NCBI RefSeq assembly: GCF_001649575.2
Contig: NC_051440.1
Location: 17,944,977-18,008,976 of the forward strand
Length of the DNA: 64,000 bases
Source: Kryptolebias marmoratus
Taxonomy: Eukaryota; Chordata; Actinopteri; Cyprinodontiformes; Rivulidae
Reading direction: 5' to 3'
Below, piece by piece: positions 62,852 to 64,000 of the stretch; position 1 is the stretch's first letter, and every line of letters starts with the position of its first letter. A program made the position numbers and the translations under genes. A model generated the notes under the pieces. That model was not told the origin of the DNA and made no database searches. It worked only from the letters and a program-made list of their open reading frames with translations.

Positions 62852-62971
62852 ACCGGAAACTGCCATCCCGTGAGGGGAAGTGAAAACAAAATATGCGGAA
62901 GTGTTCTGTTTTTGTTTTCCACTCAGCTGACAGATGTAGTCATTTTTTAAACATAAAAACATCTCGTTAAG
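62852..62971 (+). promoter_or_regulatory. kxd1 promoter with two ETS sites and probable non-coding exon 1
   Basis: ACCGGAAAC (62852-62860) and GCGGAAGTG (62895-62903) match the ETS/GABPA core and are typical of housekeeping promoters. A donor GTACGT after TTAAG at 62971 would end a short 5' UTR exon spliced to 63221. Confidence 0.5.
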
Positions 62972-63231
62972 GTACGTGATCATAATTTCGTTGCTTTGTT
63001 TCTCTTTTTAGTTTCCGATTTTTTTATATATAAAATTTTTAAAATTCGCTCAAAGGTAAATAACTTCCCTGATAAAATGAAGGTTTTTGTTTGTTATTTG
63101 ATTAAGTACCATCGCTGGTTGTCTTGTTTATGTGTTTGCTCAGAGATGGAGCCCATGCGGTTTGTTAACCATTCTCATCATTAAACCACTCATTTTATGA
63201 ATCCGTGTTTGTGTTCACAGCTCGTTTCTTC

Positions 63232-63757
63232 ATGATGGTGGAGCCCACAGCTTCTGGTGTGTTCTGTAACAGGATGCTGAGCATGGTGAACTCTGAGGAC
63301 GTGAATGCCATCATCCAGGCTCAGAGGCACATGTGTGTATCACTCTAAGGCTTTTCTGACAGCGAATATAAAACACATGCTGGCCTGTGGATGCTGATTG
63401 GTTTCATGTCGGTGTCTCGGTCTGTCCAGAAGACCTGATTCCTAACTTTTTATTTTTAATATTTTTTGCCGCAAACAGGCTCGATCGCTTCGAGAAAACC
63501 AACGAGATGCTGATCAACTTCAACGGGCTGTCGAATGTGCGACTGCAGCAGATGAACGAGCGCTTCCTGCTCCACACCCGCACCCTGGTTGAGATGAAGA
63601 AGGACCTGGATAGCGTCTTCAGGAGGATCAGGTGAGTCCTCGTGCTGCTGGGTTCGAACAGAGACGCACCTCACAGCATCTGATCGCTGCTCTGCCTTCG
63701 CTCTCTCCAGGACACTGAAAGGGAAAATCGCTAAGCAATACCCAGAAGCTTTCAGCA
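63232..63757 (+). CDS. kxd1: KxDL motif-containing protein 1, 5' part (runs off the window)
   Basis: Three coding exons are visible: 63232..63332, 63479..63631, 63711..63757; the last ends at a GTAAGT donor and the gene continues past 64000. The encoded part holds about 100 of the roughly 175 residues expected. Conserved segments are [54 protein letters not shown] and the KxDL motif itself ([11 protein letters not shown]), all in a long coiled coil. Known role: subunit of BORC, which moves lysosomes along microtubules, and associated with BLOC-1. The start is ATG-ATG at 63232; the second Met is three bases later and either could serve. The 3' part is missing, so the C-terminal tail cannot be described. 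Confidence 0.93.
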
Positions 63758-64000
63758 GTAAGTTAACATTTTTTCATCTTTGTTCATTTTATAACCCCAA
63801 GCACTATTATTTTAATTTAGAATGGTAAATAGGCAGCGGAGGCAGTGAAGGGTTCAGTGTCTCGACCTGTGATTCCTGCCAAGAATCAAACCTCCACCTC
63901 TCTCACTGGAGGACGACTGCTTCAACCACTGAGACACATTCGCCCTTAGAAGTGTGATAAAATGTGTATTTAATCGTTATTGTGTTTAGAAAATAAAACT

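Noticed and set aside
1..64000. tRNA, rRNA or bacterial-type operon features
   Set aside because: No cloverleaf with A/B boxes or rRNA segment was recognised by eye, and the gene structure is eukaryotic. A covariance-model scan would be needed to exclude small RNA genes.

Overview
This is vertebrate, almost certainly teleost, nuclear DNA. Genes are split by GT-AG introns with AT-rich introns and spacers. Dispersed DNA-transposon and LINE fragments are of the kind common in ray-finned fishes, and every recognised protein has a clear vertebrate counterpart. A percomorph fish is my guess; the species cannot be told from the sequence. Exon models were built by hand: splice phases were checked at each junction and every complete coding sum is divisible by three. 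No alignment or transcript data were available.

Layout. (1) 1-3000: gene-free flank. (2) 3180-10801 (+): a two-exon fgl2-type gene whose first exon is about 5.7 kb, because a Lys/Pro/Gln/Asn-rich tail with ten roughly 75-residue repeats lies between the normal FGL2 N-terminus and the fibrinogen-like domain. (3) 12781-16122 (+): fam185a. (4) 16868-29522 (-): fbxl13 (DRC6), 20 coding exons. It carries two antisense genes in its introns: lrrc17 (21099-23914) and an unrecognised basic, Tyr/Lys/Ser-rich secreted protein (26438-28350). (5) 30074-32157 (+): armc10, head-to-head with fbxl13 across a roughly 550 bp promoter region that holds a palindromic RFX X-box. (6) 36455-51688 (+): dennd5b, 21 coding exons. 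(7) 58362-59841 (+): sinhcaf (fam60a), with a CpG-rich upstream promoter and 5' exon and an expanded Gln/Glu-rich C-terminus. (8) 63232 to beyond the edge (+): the 5' part of kxd1.

From memory of the human map, fam185a-fbxl13-lrrc17-armc10 matches 7q22, and dennd5b-sinhcaf matches 12p11; here the two blocks are adjacent. The genes do not form one pathway: they cover a secreted fibrinogen-domain protein, a putative mitochondrial protein, cilia (fbxl13), secreted LRR signalling, mitochondrial outer membrane (armc10), Rab GEF (dennd5b), SIN3-HDAC (sinhcaf) and BORC/BLOC-1-related trafficking (kxd1). The best leads for something undescribed are the giant repeat-bearing fgl2 and the nested unknown secreted-protein gene inside fbxl13.
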